Below are positions 1 to 8,492 of a stretch of DNA of 64,000 nt, in pieces; position 1 is the first letter of the stretch; each line of letters begins with the position of its first letter. The DNA is from Rhizohabitans arisaemae (GTDB lineage Bacteria > Actinomycetota > Actinomycetes > Streptosporangiales > Streptosporangiaceae), in NCBI RefSeq assembly GCF_025996515.1, contig NZ_BLRH01000029.1, positions 496,001 to 560,000 of the forward strand, read 5' to 3'. A program made the translations under genes and the position numbers. The notes under the pieces are model-generated. The model was not told where the DNA came from and ran no database searches. It worked only from the letters and a program-made list of their open reading frames with translations.

Positions 1-187
1 CTACGGCCAGCTGGCGTTCCACAATGCGGCGCTCCGGCGCCGCCGAGCCGCGATCCGATGGGCCTGGCGCGCTCTCACCACCAATGCCACCGAACGCCGG
101 GTGCCGATCGCGCTCGCCGTCGCTCTCGGCGTGATCCCGGCGTCGACCGTCTTGCGGATGTCGCACATGTGGGGGCGAGGGATCTAG
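1..187 (+). CDS. C-terminal end of an unidentified protein (5' part outside the window)
   Basis: Reading frame 2 is open from the window edge to a TAG at 185-187, giving about 61 residues. They start with an Arg-rich stretch, then a hydrophobic helix-like segment (IALAVALGVIPASTVL), then a short basic tail. It ends 2 bases before the WecG-family gene, so the two are probably co-transcribed. The helix and the position suggest a membrane-associated polysaccharide enzyme, but the family cannot be recognised from this fragment. Confidence 0.55.
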   Translation, partial: YGQLAFHNAALRRRRAAIRWAWRALTTNATERRVPIALAVALGVIPASTVLRMSHMWGRGI

Positions 188-189
188 CC

Positions 190-966
190 ATGGCAGCGGA
201 GAGATCAGACCGGGTACGGATCGCCGGGATCGCCCTGGACGCGATGACGGAATACGACGTCGTCGAACACCTGGTCGCCGCGGTGCGGGGCGGGCGGGGA
301 GGCCATATCGTCACCCCCAACGTCGACATCTGCCGGAGGGCGCGACGCGACGCGCGCCTCGGCGAGCTGCTCGCCCGGGCGGACATCGCCGTTCCCGACG
401 GGATGCCGCTCGTCTGGGCCGCCCGGCTTGGCGGGCAGCCGCTGCCAGAACGGGTCACCGGGTCCGCGTTGATCTGGTCCCTCAGCGCGGCCGCGGCGGG
501 GAACGGCCTCTCCGTCTACCTGCTCGGGGGCGCGCCCGGGGTTCCCGAACAGGCGGCCCGGGCCTTGGCGGCGAGACATCCCGGATTGGTCGTCGCCGGG
601 GTCCACGCCCCTCCGTTCGGCTTCGACCGGATCGGTGCGGAGGGGATCGAGGAGGTCCGGGGCCGCCTGCTGGAGGCCCGGCCGGACATCGTCTTCGTGG
701 GGCTCGGCTTCCCCCGGCAGGATCTCTTGATCGACCGCCTCCGGCCGGTGCTGCCCAAGGCCTGGTTCCTCGGCTGCGGGTCCGCGATCTCCTTCGCCGC
801 GGGAGAGGTACGGCGTGCGCCGCTCTGGATGCAGCAGGCCGGCCTCGAGTGGTTGTGGCGGCTCGGCAGCGAGCCGCGTCGCCTGGCCCGCCGCTACCTC
901 GTCGACGACCTGCCCTTCGCGGTGCACCTGCTCGCCACAAGCTGGCTGGCCCGCCTGACCCGGTAA
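190..966 (+). CDS. WecG/TagA/CpsF family glycosyltransferase
   Basis: A 258-residue protein of the usual length for this family, whose members transfer N-acetylmannosamine(uronic acid)-type sugars to lipid-linked intermediates at the inner membrane face. Family blocks are visible: TPNVDICRRARRD near the N-terminus, ADIAVPDGMPLVWAARL, FVGLGFPRQDLLIDRL, and the C-terminal APLWMQQAGLEWLWRL block followed by an amphipathic membrane-binding tail. ATG 190 is chosen because a purine-rich SD (GGGGGCGAGGG) lies about 9 bases upstream; an upstream ATG at 58 would overlap the preceding gene. It faces the - strand polysaccharide operon convergently, so it belongs to the same locus. The sugar donor cannot be assigned. 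Confidence 0.9.
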   Translation: MAAERSDRVRIAGIALDAMTEYDVVEHLVAAVRGGRGGHIVTPNVDICRRARRDARLGELLARADIAVPDGMPLVWAARLGGQPLPERVTGSALIWSLSAAAAGNGLSVYLLGGAPGVPEQAARALAARHPGLVVAGVHAPPFGFDRIGAEGIEEVRGRLLEARPDIVFVGLGFPRQDLLIDRLRPVLPKAWFLGCGSAISFAAGEVRRAPLWMQQAGLEWLWRLGSEPRRLARRYLVDDLPFAVHLLATSWLARLTR

Positions 967-1000
967 GCCCGAAGCGGGTTCTCTGCTGCGCCGGCCCGGC

Positions 1001-1050
1001 TTTCGCGGTGCACCTGCTGGTCGCGAGTCGGCCGACCCGCTTGTCACGGC
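1001..1050 (+). repeat. degenerate tandem copy of the WecG-family gene's 3' end
   Basis: Positions 1001-1050 resemble 915-965. Both contain the run TTCGCGGTGCACCTGCT and then drift. In frame, the second copy reads AFAVHLLVASRPTRLSRQ against the gene's own end PFAVHLLATSWLARLTR. The second copy is not needed for coding. Confidence 0.5.
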
Positions 1051-1057
1051 AAGCGGG
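1036..1057. terminator. hairpin between convergent genes
   Basis: Perfect 8-bp inverted repeat CCCGCTTG / CAAGCGGG with a 6-base loop, 12 bases beyond the stop of the - strand sulfotransferase and 70 bases beyond the stop of the + strand glycosyltransferase. It has no T-tract, which is common in high-GC actinomycetes, and could serve both strands. Confidence 0.55.
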
Positions 1058-1069
1058 TTCGCCAGTCCT

Positions 1070-1981
1070 TCAGCGGGGGGTGGTGAGGCGGGTGCCGGTC
1101 AGCTCCTGGATTCTGGTGATTTCCTCGGTGCTGAGGCGGTTCAGGTACGAGGTGAGGGTGAGGTTGGCGTTCATCGGGCGGAACGCCGTACGGGACAGTC
1201 CGTGCCAGGCGAACGGGCGCCGGTCGCCGTCACCGGAGCACGCGGCCGCGATCCGGGCGCGGGCCCGTGCCGTCCATTCCAGACCGCACCAGTCGTAGAG
1301 ATCCCGGAAGCCTTCGAGGGGGGCGCGGACCAGGTCCTCGTAGCGGACCAGGCGGACCCCGGGGATCGGCCGGACCACCGCCCGCGCCGTCCGCCACAGC
1401 AGGGCGGCCTTGGCGATCCGGTCCTGGGATCCGACGTGGGCCCGCAGCTCAGGTGCCCAGGGGCCGAGCAGGTCGCGGACGAGCAGCGGCTGCTCCAGGA
1501 GCTCGTGGAAGTAGACCGTCCAGCCGAGCCGCTGCCAGCTTCCGACGAAGGCCACCGGGTTGCGGATGAGGACGACCACCCGGCAGCCCAGCCGTTCGGT
1601 GAACCACCGGGTGGAGAAGAGGGCGAACGGGTCGTCCAGGAGTGCCTGGCGGCCGCGGAGGCGTCCGGTGAGGAACGCGGTCCCGTCCCGCAGGGACCGG
1701 GCGAGGGCGCCGGGTGACCGGTTCCGCCGGAGGTCGGCGCGGAGCCCGTACCGGAGTGCGAGGGTCCGCTGGAAGGCGGGGAGCCAGAGTTCGTCGTTGT
1801 CATCGCAGATGTACTGGAATCGGTGGGTCACCGAGGCGTTGAGCACGCCGGGACGGCGGCCGGGGGGATGCTGGGGGTTGAGCGGTTCGTTGACGTAGAC
1901 GAGCCGTCCGCCGGCGTGGAGCATTCTGCCCACCCAGCTTGTCCCGCTTCGGGGGAGTCCGGTGACCAGGATCGGGCTCAT
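1070..1981 (-). CDS. sulfotransferase family protein (first of two)
   Basis: A 303-residue protein. The PAPS 5'-phosphosulfate loop is at residues 7-16 (TGLPRSGTSW) and the 3'-phosphate-binding block RNPVAFVGSW follows in the middle, both hallmarks of PAPS-dependent sulfotransferases. It should transfer sulfate from PAPS to an acceptor, probably a glycan given its neighbours. ATG 1981 is used: the longer open frame upstream is an overlap artefact, and ATG 1981 overlaps the flippase stop in ATGA, implying translational coupling. It is the last gene of the - strand polysaccharide operon. The acceptor is unknown. Confidence 0.85.
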   Translation of the reverse strand: MSPILVTGLPRSGTSWVGRMLHAGGRLVYVNEPLNPQHPPGRRPGVLNASVTHRFQYICDDNDELWLPAFQRTLALRYGLRADLRRNRSPGALARSLRDGTAFLTGRLRGRQALLDDPFALFSTRWFTERLGCRVVVLIRNPVAFVGSWQRLGWTVYFHELLEQPLLVRDLLGPWAPELRAHVGSQDRIAKAALLWRTARAVVRPIPGVRLVRYEDLVRAPLEGFRDLYDWCGLEWTARARARIAAACSGDGDRRPFAWHGLSRTAFRPMNANLTLTSYLNRLSTEEITRIQELTGTRLTTPR

Positions 1982-3180
1982 CGCGGCTCCGTGGGCCGGA
2001 GGCCGTACCAGCGGCAGACCTGCAGCAGGGGGAGGAGGTTTTTCACGACGACGCCCGCGGACCAGCCGAGGGCGGCGCCGAGGAGGCCGTGGCCGGGGGT
2101 GAGCAGCAGGTTCGTCCCGACCGTGGTGATCAGCGCGATCAGGACGTTCAGCAGGTTCCAGCCGGTGCGCCCCGCTGAGATCAGCACGATGTCGATCATG
2201 CCGCAGCCTCCGGCGAACATCATGGTCGCGGCGAGTATCCAGGTCACCGAGGCGGCGCTCCGGTACTCGGCGCCGAGGATCCCGAGCAGCCAGGGCGCCA
2301 GCGCGGCGAACCCCAGCCACATCGGCCAGGTCAGCAGGATCAGCCGCCGGGTGGTCCGCCGGTAGAGGTCGCGGGCGAGTTCCAGGTTCCCCTCGGCGAA
2401 GGCGCGGACGAGCATGGGCTGCGCCGGCTGGGTGAGCGCCTGGTTGACCAGTTGCCCCACCACTTTGAAGCGGGTCGCGGCGGTGTAGAGGGCGGCGGTC
2501 TCGGCTCCGGCCAGCGCCGCGACGAGGAGGATGTCGGCCCGTTGGAAGCCGGCCTGGAGCGCGGAGGCGACGGACCGCGGCCAGGTGTGGCGCCAGAAAC
2601 CCGTGGCCGCCACGGCCTGGGTGGATCGTGCGGCCCGGTGCAGCCGGACGACGGCGAGCACGGTCGCGGGGAGGTAGGGCAGGCTCCAGGCGATCAGCAG
2701 GAGGTCGGCGGAGGTGGTCGCGGCGACGAGGCCCAGCTGGGCGAGGGGCCTGCCGATCCCGCCGACGAGCGCGGTGGTGGCCAGGTCACCGTAGCCCCGG
2801 CTGGCGGCGAGCACCACGTCCAGGAAGACGATGAACGGCAGGGCGCAGCAGACCGGTGGCGGGAGCCGGAGGGTGAGCGCGGCGGCGGCGAGGGCGGACA
2901 GGCCGAGCACCGGGAGCAGAACGGCGTGCGGGTGCCGGTATCCGCCGGTGCCGGCGATGAAGTGGAGCAGTCCGGTGCCCGCGTCCAGCCGTACGATTGC
3001 GGCGACCAGCAGGATCAGCGAAGTCGAGGTGAAGAAGTCGCCCGCGACGGCGGGCGGGAAGCCGCGTGCCACGATCACCACGACCAGCAGCTGGCAGCCG
3101 GCCCCGGTGGCCGCCCCCACCAGGGTCAGGCGGAGGTTCTCCCGGACGGGGGCTTCGGCGTCGGTCTGATCCTGGGTCAC
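1978..3180 (-). CDS. polysaccharide flippase (Wzx/MATE-like, multi-pass)
   Basis: A 400-residue, very hydrophobic protein with about 12 predicted membrane segments and the architecture of polysaccharide-biosynthesis exporters that flip lipid-linked repeat units across the membrane. GTG 3180 overlaps the upstream sulfotransferase stop as GTGA, and its own stop overlaps the next start as ATGA. This continuous chain of 4-base overlaps shows one operon. Family assignment rests on topology and context rather than on a signature motif. Confidence 0.8.
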   Translation of the reverse strand: MTQDQTDAEAPVRENLRLTLVGAATGAGCQLLVVVIVARGFPPAVAGDFFTSTSLILLVAAIVRLDAGTGLLHFIAGTGGYRHPHAVLLPVLGLSALAAAALTLRLPPPVCCALPFIVFLDVVLAASRGYGDLATTALVGGIGRPLAQLGLVAATTSADLLLIAWSLPYLPATVLAVVRLHRAARSTQAVAATGFWRHTWPRSVASALQAGFQRADILLVAALAGAETAALYTAATRFKVVGQLVNQALTQPAQPMLVRAFAEGNLELARDLYRRTTRRLILLTWPMWLGFAALAPWLLGILGAEYRSAASVTWILAATMMFAGGCGMIDIVLISAGRTGWNLLNVLIALITTVGTNLLLTPGHGLLGAALGWSAGVVVKNLLPLLQVCRWYGLRPTEPR

Positions 3181-4025
3181 GGGTCGGTCCTGCGCCAGGA
3201 CGGGACGCCGCCCAGCCAGGCGCAGAGCCGCTCGTCGGAGGGTTGGAAGTGCGCCGACAGGGCGACCCGGAGCCAGGGGGGCATGGCGACCCGGGATCGC
3301 GCGTTGAGCCGGGGGAGGACCGGGTCGCAGAGCCGGGGCAGGCCGAGGAACTCCAGGATCCGGTCGTAGACGGGTTCGGGATCGTGGAAGAGTCTCCCGC
3401 TGTCGACGACGTGGATCCGTTCCTCGCCGAAGTGGGGGAGGAGCCGGTCGAGCTGGTCGGCGTACCGGCCGCGGGCGAGGTAGGCCTGATGCCGGTGCGC
3501 GTGGCTGACGTATCCGGCGTCGGCGGAGATCCGGGCGACCTGGCCGCTCAGCCGTTCCGCCTCAAGGTCCAGCGCCCGGACGAACGTCTCGCTCTCGAAT
3601 CCGCGGGCGACTTCGTGCGCGTGGGCGGAGTACGCCCGCTCCACCGGGTCGCGGACCAAGACGATGAGCTTGACGCCGGGCAGGTCGGCGGCGATCCGGG
3701 CCGGGGCGAGGGGATGGAAGAGATAGTACGGGCTCGCCTCGAACGCCAGCGGGCGGGCGCCGTACCGTCGTTCGATCCGGCGGCCGGTCGCCGTCAGCGG
3801 GAAGTGCGCCCGATACCAGCTCATCCCCCGCGTGTAGTCGACGTCGAAGTAGTGGATTCCCTTGTGCAGCACCGGCTTTAAGATCATCGGATGCCGGCTC
3901 AGGGTCCGGTACAGCGAGGTCGTCCCGGAGCGCTGCGCTCCGATGATCATGAAGCTCGGCAGGAGCCGGCCGTGGTGGCTCGCCCTGCCGACCGTCCGGG
4001 ACACCGAGTGCGCGACCCGCTTCAC
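3177..4025 (-). CDS. sulfotransferase family protein (second, NDST-like)
   Basis: About 282 residues. The PAPS loop MIIGAQRSGTTSLY lies near residue 27 and the 3'-phosphate block is VRDPVERAYSAHAHEV, the form seen in bacterial and heparan-type sulfotransferases. The start is uncertain. GTG 4025 overlaps its own SD (GGAGG directly after the upstream stop); a GTG at 4004 is the alternative; the first ATG lies inside the PAPS loop and is too late. It sits between the flippase and a kinase-like gene in the overlapping operon, so sulfation is likely coupled to glycan assembly. Confidence 0.82.
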   Translation of the reverse strand: MKRVAHSVSRTVGRASHHGRLLPSFMIIGAQRSGTTSLYRTLSRHPMILKPVLHKGIHYFDVDYTRGMSWYRAHFPLTATGRRIERRYGARPLAFEASPYYLFHPLAPARIAADLPGVKLIVLVRDPVERAYSAHAHEVARGFESETFVRALDLEAERLSGQVARISADAGYVSHAHRHQAYLARGRYADQLDRLLPHFGEERIHVVDSGRLFHDPEPVYDRILEFLGLPRLCDPVLPRLNARSRVAMPPWLRVALSAHFQPSDERLCAWLGGVPSWRRTDP

Positions 4026-4033
4026 CTCCGGCC

Positions 4034-4990
4034 TCACAGCAGGGCCTCGGCCTGGTCGACCACGGGGTTCAGCCAGCGCTGCGGCGGGCCGAAGGGCTCG
4101 TGCCCGTCGCACGCGTGCCGGTCGGCCAGTGCGATGAGGTAGTGCAGCGCGGTACGGCGGGCCTCGTGCCCGTCCAGACCGAGGGGCGCGAGGATCCGTA
4201 CGGCTTGCGCCAGGCAGGCCCGCGCGGCGGTCTTCGGCTTCATCGTCCGCAGCGCCGAGGCGAAGAAGTGGTGCACGAGGTCGAAGCCGAGGGGCACCCC
4301 GGTCGCGAAACGCTCCCAATCCCAGACGAGGAGGCGCCCGCCGTCCCCCGCGACGTTCCAGGGGGTGAGGTCGCCGTGCCAGGCGTGCTCACCCAGGTCG
4401 GCGATCTCCCGGACCGCGGCGACCAGGAGATCCTCGTCCGTCCGGCGCCGGGTTCGACGCACCGGGAGCGGGGAGAGCACCAGGACCTCCAGGTCCCGCC
4501 ATACGCCGTGGTGCAGGACCCGCGGGGGGACGACCACCTTCAGCGGGGTGCGTGCCAGCTCTTCCAGGACCGTGTGTTCGTGCCGGACCAGCCGCCGGGC
4601 GAGGTCGCTGTCGCCGATCTTGACGAAGCCGAGGAGTCGCCCGTCGCGGGTGAGCGCCTGGAGCACCGGCTTGCGGTTGGCCCGCAGGGCCGGACGGGCG
4701 GAGACCGCCACGACCACCTCGGTGCCGAGCGCGGCGCTGAGATAGGTCTGGATCGTGTCCGCGCCCGCCGGGGTGTGGATCCGTTCGGCGAAGAGCCCGA
4801 GGCGTACGGCCCAGGAGAGCCGATGCGGCCGTACGGCGCGTTCGGCGGCCCGGGGCGCCGAGACGGGAACGAGCAGCCGAGGCGCGAACCTGCCGGGGAC
4901 CACGGTGAACGTCTCGCTGCGCTCCCCGGGCGGGAAGAGCTTGGCGATCACCTCGTGGAGATAGCGCAGTCTGACCTGTGCGTCGTTCAT
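4034..4990 (-). CDS. kinase-like (aminoglycoside phosphotransferase fold) protein
   Basis: A 318-residue protein. A catalytic-loop motif HGDLTPWNV and a metal-binding WDWE identify the APH/choline-kinase-like fold, with an N-terminal lobe that includes GFVKIGDSD. Such proteins often occur in cell-surface glycan loci, where their substrates are mostly unknown. ATG 4990 overlaps the upstream ligase stop as ATGA, placing it in the operon. It could phosphorylate a lipid or sugar intermediate; that is inference only. Confidence 0.75.
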   Translation of the reverse strand: MNDAQVRLRYLHEVIAKLFPPGERSETFTVVPGRFAPRLLVPVSAPRAAERAVRPHRLSWAVRLGLFAERIHTPAGADTIQTYLSAALGTEVVVAVSARPALRANRKPVLQALTRDGRLLGFVKIGDSDLARRLVRHEHTVLEELARTPLKVVVPPRVLHHGVWRDLEVLVLSPLPVRRTRRRTDEDLLVAAVREIADLGEHAWHGDLTPWNVAGDGGRLLVWDWERFATGVPLGFDLVHHFFASALRTMKPKTAARACLAQAVRILAPLGLDGHEARRTALHYLIALADRHACDGHEPFGPPQRWLNPVVDQAEALL

Positions 4991-6297
4991 ATGTCCGTCG
5001 TTTCCATAGCGTTGCGCCATAAAAGGGCGAAGGAGATCAGATAGAGGATGAGCGGCGTGACGAGCCCGTCGTAGACGAACATGTAGAAGAGAACCAAGAT
5101 CATGATTAGCGTGCCCGCGACGCCGACCGGGCTGGTGTCCCGCCGGTACCTGCGGACCGCGCCCGCGAAGAAGGCGACGTAGAGCCCCGCCCCGATGAAG
5201 CCCTGCGTCATCAGCAGCAGCCACAGCTGACCGTCGCTGCCGAGCGGCGGATGGCCGCACTCGGCACACCACGACGTCTTGGCCGTGGTCGCCGAGCGGT
5301 GGTTGCCGACCGCGTTCCGGGTGTTCCCGTACCCCAGAACGGGTGAGGCCAAGGCGGCCTCCAGGGTCCGCGTCACGGTGTGGCCGCGGACCTCGTTGCT
5401 GTGCGGGCTCTCGATCCGCTGGGCGACGATGGCGTGTAGCGGGGTGATCAGGAAGACCGCGCCGCCCAAGGTCAGGCAGGCGGTGAGCACCGCCACGCCC
5501 AGCGCCTTGCGCTGCCTGGCCAGCCGGAGCACGAGGTAGACCGCGCTGAAGGCCAGGGCGATCCACAGGCCGCGATTGAGCGAGTGGACGACGGGGATCG
5601 CGGCGAGGGCGACGACGGCGACGGCGATCACCCTGCGCCGCGTGCCGCCGTACACCCACCAGCCCACCGTGAACCACACCAGCAGCACCGAGACGTTGCT
5701 CCCCCAGGCGTTCGCCCACTCGAACGGGGCCTCCGGCCGGGGCGCGGCGTAGCCGAGCACGTACTGCGTCTGCGCGGCGGTGGGGTGGATCAGGTTCCGG
5801 ACGAACGAGTTGCCGCCTATCCAGTCGGGGAGGAGCCGCTCGATCGGCGCGGTGTACTCGAAACCCGGCGCCAGCACGCCGAGCAGGCCCCCGGCCACGG
5901 TGACCAGGAAAAGCACCCCGAGCATCCGGATGAGCGCCAGCCTCGGCAGTTCCCGTTCGGTGAGGTTGCCGATGTAGAGCACGACGATCAGCAGCGCCAG
6001 GTAGAGGGCGAGCCGCATGAGGTAGCCGGCGATCCGGCCCGCCCGGAGGTCTCCGTGGGTCCCCGCCGGGGTCGCGCCGAGCATCGTGGCGCTCGCCAGG
6101 TAGCCGACGAGGATCAGGCTCCACAGGCCGAAGCCGCGGGGGAGCAGCAGGGGGCGGCGTCGCCAGAGGATCACGGCCATCGGCACCGCGAGCACGACGA
6201 CGATCAGCCCGCCGAAGCCGAGGGCCCACCACAGCGGGTAGCCGACGAGCAGGATGCCGATCGGCAGGCTCACGGCCGCCGGAGACCGGGGGATCAC
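4987..6297 (-). CDS. O-antigen ligase / polymerase-like membrane protein
   Basis: A 436-residue protein of about 11 hydrophobic segments with a large extracytoplasmic loop between the later helices. That loop contains the patch LASPVLGYGNTRNAVGNHR, typical of the Wzy_C/RfaL superfamily, where conserved Arg and His residues bind the lipid-linked donor. The start is GTG 6297, overlapping the Wzz-like stop as GTGA. In a locus with a flippase and a chain-length protein the most likely role is polymerisation of flipped repeat units, though ligase versus polymerase cannot be told from sequence alone. Confidence 0.8.
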   Translation of the reverse strand: MIPRSPAAVSLPIGILLVGYPLWWALGFGGLIVVVLAVPMAVILWRRRPLLLPRGFGLWSLILVGYLASATMLGATPAGTHGDLRAGRIAGYLMRLALYLALLIVVLYIGNLTERELPRLALIRMLGVLFLVTVAGGLLGVLAPGFEYTAPIERLLPDWIGGNSFVRNLIHPTAAQTQYVLGYAAPRPEAPFEWANAWGSNVSVLLVWFTVGWWVYGGTRRRVIAVAVVALAAIPVVHSLNRGLWIALAFSAVYLVLRLARQRKALGVAVLTACLTLGGAVFLITPLHAIVAQRIESPHSNEVRGHTVTRTLEAALASPVLGYGNTRNAVGNHRSATTAKTSWCAECGHPPLGSDGQLWLLLMTQGFIGAGLYVAFFAGAVRRYRRDTSPVGVAGTLIMILVLFYMFVYDGLVTPLILYLISFALLWRNAMETTDI

Positions 6298-7184
6298 GAC
6301 GTCGCGGTACGGATCACGTCGCCGGGCCGGGCGGCGGGACGCCTGGCGGGTCGGCCGCGCTCCGGGAGCCGGTGTTCCCGTCCCCGATCGGCGAGGAACG
6401 CGACGCCGACGCCGCCGAAGAGGCCGAGCACCAGCCCCGAGCCGAGGAACAGGAGCGGGTCGGGGAAACTCGGCGAGGCCGGTTCCACGGCGTCGCTGAT
6501 CACCGAACCCGAGGTCGTCGCCGTGGTGCGCAGCGCGTTGTACCGGGTGGTCAGCGCCGAGATCTGCCGTCCGAGCATCGACTGCTCCCACCGGAGCAGG
6601 ACCGGGCCGTCCTTGGCGGCGGAGGTCCGGGCGAGTTTGGCGAGCCGGGCGTTCAGCTCGCCGATGCGGGCCTCGACGGTCTTCAGCTGGCCGGCGATCG
6701 CCTGCTTGGCGCTGTTCGCCCGATGGTTGAGGTAGGCGCGGGCGACGGCGCGCGACCCGGAGGCGGCCGAGAGCGGGTCGCCCGCCGTGTAGGTGATCGC
6801 CAGGATCGCGGAGTTGGGCGGCACCTGAACGGTGACCGCGCGCCGGACGCGATCGGGGTCGCCGGTGACGCCGACACCCCGCAGGGCCCCGGCCGCCACC
6901 ACGGCCGACCCGGCGACCTTGGCCTCGGTGTCCAGGTTGAGCACTTCGCGCTGGCGGGGGGTGAGCGTGTTGACCGGTTCCTGCACTCCGGTGGAGGTGA
7001 CCAGGACCTCGGTCGTGGCGGTGTAGGAGCCGGGGACGACGATGGCCGTGAGGCCGGCCAGGACCAGACCGGCGAGGGCGAACGAGGCGATGAGCAGGCG
7101 TCGGCGCCTGAGCATTCCGGTGTACGCCGAGAAATCGGTGGAGACCGGATGCGGCCCGGTGGGTTCCCCTCTGCTCGACGCCAC
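6294..7184 (-). CDS. Wzz-like chain-length determinant protein
   Basis: A 296-residue protein. One membrane segment lies near residues 30-50 (LLIASFALAGLVLAGL), then a periplasmic-type domain with a predicted coiled coil (AKQAIAGQLKTVEARIGEL), a second segment (LLFLGSGLVLGLFGGVGVAFL), and a basic Pro/Arg-rich tail. This is the Wzz/CapA layout without a kinase domain. GTG 7184 is preferred over an upstream TTG because GAAGGG stands 9 bases before it. It is the first gene of the - strand operon, whose promoter should lie in the AT-richer 7190-7400 region. Confidence 0.82.
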   Translation of the reverse strand: MASSRGEPTGPHPVSTDFSAYTGMLRRRRLLIASFALAGLVLAGLTAIVVPGSYTATTEVLVTSTGVQEPVNTLTPRQREVLNLDTEAKVAGSAVVAAGALRGVGVTGDPDRVRRAVTVQVPPNSAILAITYTAGDPLSAASGSRAVARAYLNHRANSAKQAIAGQLKTVEARIGELNARLAKLARTSAAKDGPVLLRWEQSMLGRQISALTTRYNALRTTATTSGSVISDAVEPASPSFPDPLLFLGSGLVLGLFGGVGVAFLADRGREHRLPERGRPARRPAARPGDVIRTATS

Positions 7185-7466
7185 GGTGAACAACCCTTCG
7201 ACATGGACGGCCGACGATTCCGGCGCTCGTCAAGGGCCGAGCGCGGTCGGATACTCGGCAACTATAGGCTGAGTCATGATTTCATCCGTTGATTACCGGA
7301 GAACGACCTTGAATTCGCGGTGACGGTCCCGGAATGGTGGACTATCACAAAGCAATAAAGTGGATAAATCCGGACTTATTCTTGAGGCTGACTCGGAGGA
7401 TTGGCACGGCTAGAATCCCTCCCAGCCCGGTTCTTTCGTCTAATGCCGAATGACGAGGTGGGTCTG
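7185..7466. promoter_or_regulatory. divergent promoter region of the polysaccharide operon and GH26-like gene
   Basis: A 282-base non-coding stretch, clearly less GC-rich than its surroundings (notably 7335-7400), between the divergent Wzz-like gene and the GH26-like gene. No unambiguous -35/-10 pair or operator palindrome could be picked by eye. Confidence 0.45.
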
Positions 7467-8492
7467 GTGCGTTTTGTGGGGATCGCCGTGATATTGGCGT
7501 TGGTCGGTCTCGGCTGTTCGGCCGCCGAAGGCCACACCCCCGCCCCGGGGGAATCGGCGTGCGAGGTCTCGGCGATCCTGGTCCCCTCCTGCGGCGCGTG
7601 GTGGGGGATCGCCCCCGCCGTCTTCACCCGGACGCCGCCGGGGCGGGCGCTCGCCGTCGCCGAGGAGCTGATGGGGCGGCCCGCCGACATCCTGCACGTC
7701 TACCACCGAGGCGATCGGCTCTTTCCGACCGAGGCCGAGATCCGGCTCGCCCGGGAGCCCGGCCGGCGCAGGATCCTGCTCGTCAACTGGAAGCCGTCGT
7801 TCCACCGGAGCTGGGCGGAGATCGCGGCCGGAGCGCTCGATGACCGAATTGATAAATTGGCCGCTCATATCACCAAGGTCTTTCCCGAGCGATTCTTCCT
7901 TACTGTGCATCATGAGCCGGAAAACGAGGTGGTGGACCGGCCCGGGTCCGGCTACACCGCCGACGACTACCGGGCGATGTTCCGGCGGGTGATCGAGCGG
8001 CTGCGGACTCGGGGGGTGACCAACGCGATCACCGTGATGACGTATATGGGTGCGCCGAATTGGAGCTCGAAGCCATGGTTCGACGCGCTTTATCCAGGTG
8101 ATGAGGTGGTGGACTGGATCGGGATGGATCCCTACGCGGACGGGCGGGTCGCCGACTTTGCCGGACTTGTCGATAAGACCAGAGATGACTATCCGAATTG
8201 GCCGGGTTTCTATAGCTGGGCGGTCCGCCGATTTCCCGAAAAGCCACTGATGCTCGCCGAATGGGGTGTCTTCTCACGAAGAGCCGATCCGGGGTTCAAG
8301 GAACGGTTCTTCGACTCGGTCCACCGGCAGCTCCCCGGGTTCCCCCGGCTCAAGGCGCTGGCCTACTTCGAGTCGCCCCGGGCGCCCCGGGGCGACACCC
8401 GGTTCGACGCGACCGGCGGCGAGCTCGGCGCGTTCCGCCGGCTGGCGCGGTCGCCCCACCTCACGAGCGCGAGAATCCCCGAACCGAGGTGA
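7467..8492 (+). CDS. GH26-like secreted glycoside hydrolase (putative lipoprotein)
   Basis: A 341-residue protein. The N-terminus is a signal peptide (VRFVGIAVILALVGLGC) with a Cys at the end that resembles, imperfectly, a lipobox. The catalytic domain carries VHHEPENE with acid/base candidate Glu150, and LMLAEWGVF with nucleophile candidate Glu265. The HEP and AEWG patterns fit GH26-type clan A enzymes (mannanases, xylanases, exopolysaccharide-processing hydrolases). GTG 7467 has an AGGTGG SD 5-6 bases upstream. It probably trims or releases the polysaccharide made by the adjacent operon. It overlaps the convergent APS-kinase gene by 32 bases. Confidence 0.75.
   Translation: MRFVGIAVILALVGLGCSAAEGHTPAPGESACEVSAILVPSCGAWWGIAPAVFTRTPPGRALAVAEELMGRPADILHVYHRGDRLFPTEAEIRLAREPGRRRILLVNWKPSFHRSWAEIAAGALDDRIDKLAAHITKVFPERFFLTVHHEPENEVVDRPGSGYTADDYRAMFRRVIERLRTRGVTNAITVMTYMGAPNWSSKPWFDALYPGDEVVDWIGMDPYADGRVADFAGLVDKTRDDYPNWPGFYSWAVRRFPEKPLMLAEWGVFSRRADPGFKERFFDSVHRQLPGFPRLKALAYFESPRAPRGDTRFDATGGELGAFRRLARSPHLTSARIPEPR

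Noticed and set aside
849-1298. A 149-codon + strand frame over the end of the WecG-family gene and the sulfotransferase
   Set aside because: It is out of frame with the former and antisense to the latter; only the short duplicated tail inside it is of note.
2452-3369. Long + strand frames opposite the flippase and sulfotransferase genes
   Set aside because: Antisense shadows: repetitive Gly/Arg/Glu-rich composition and no family motif.
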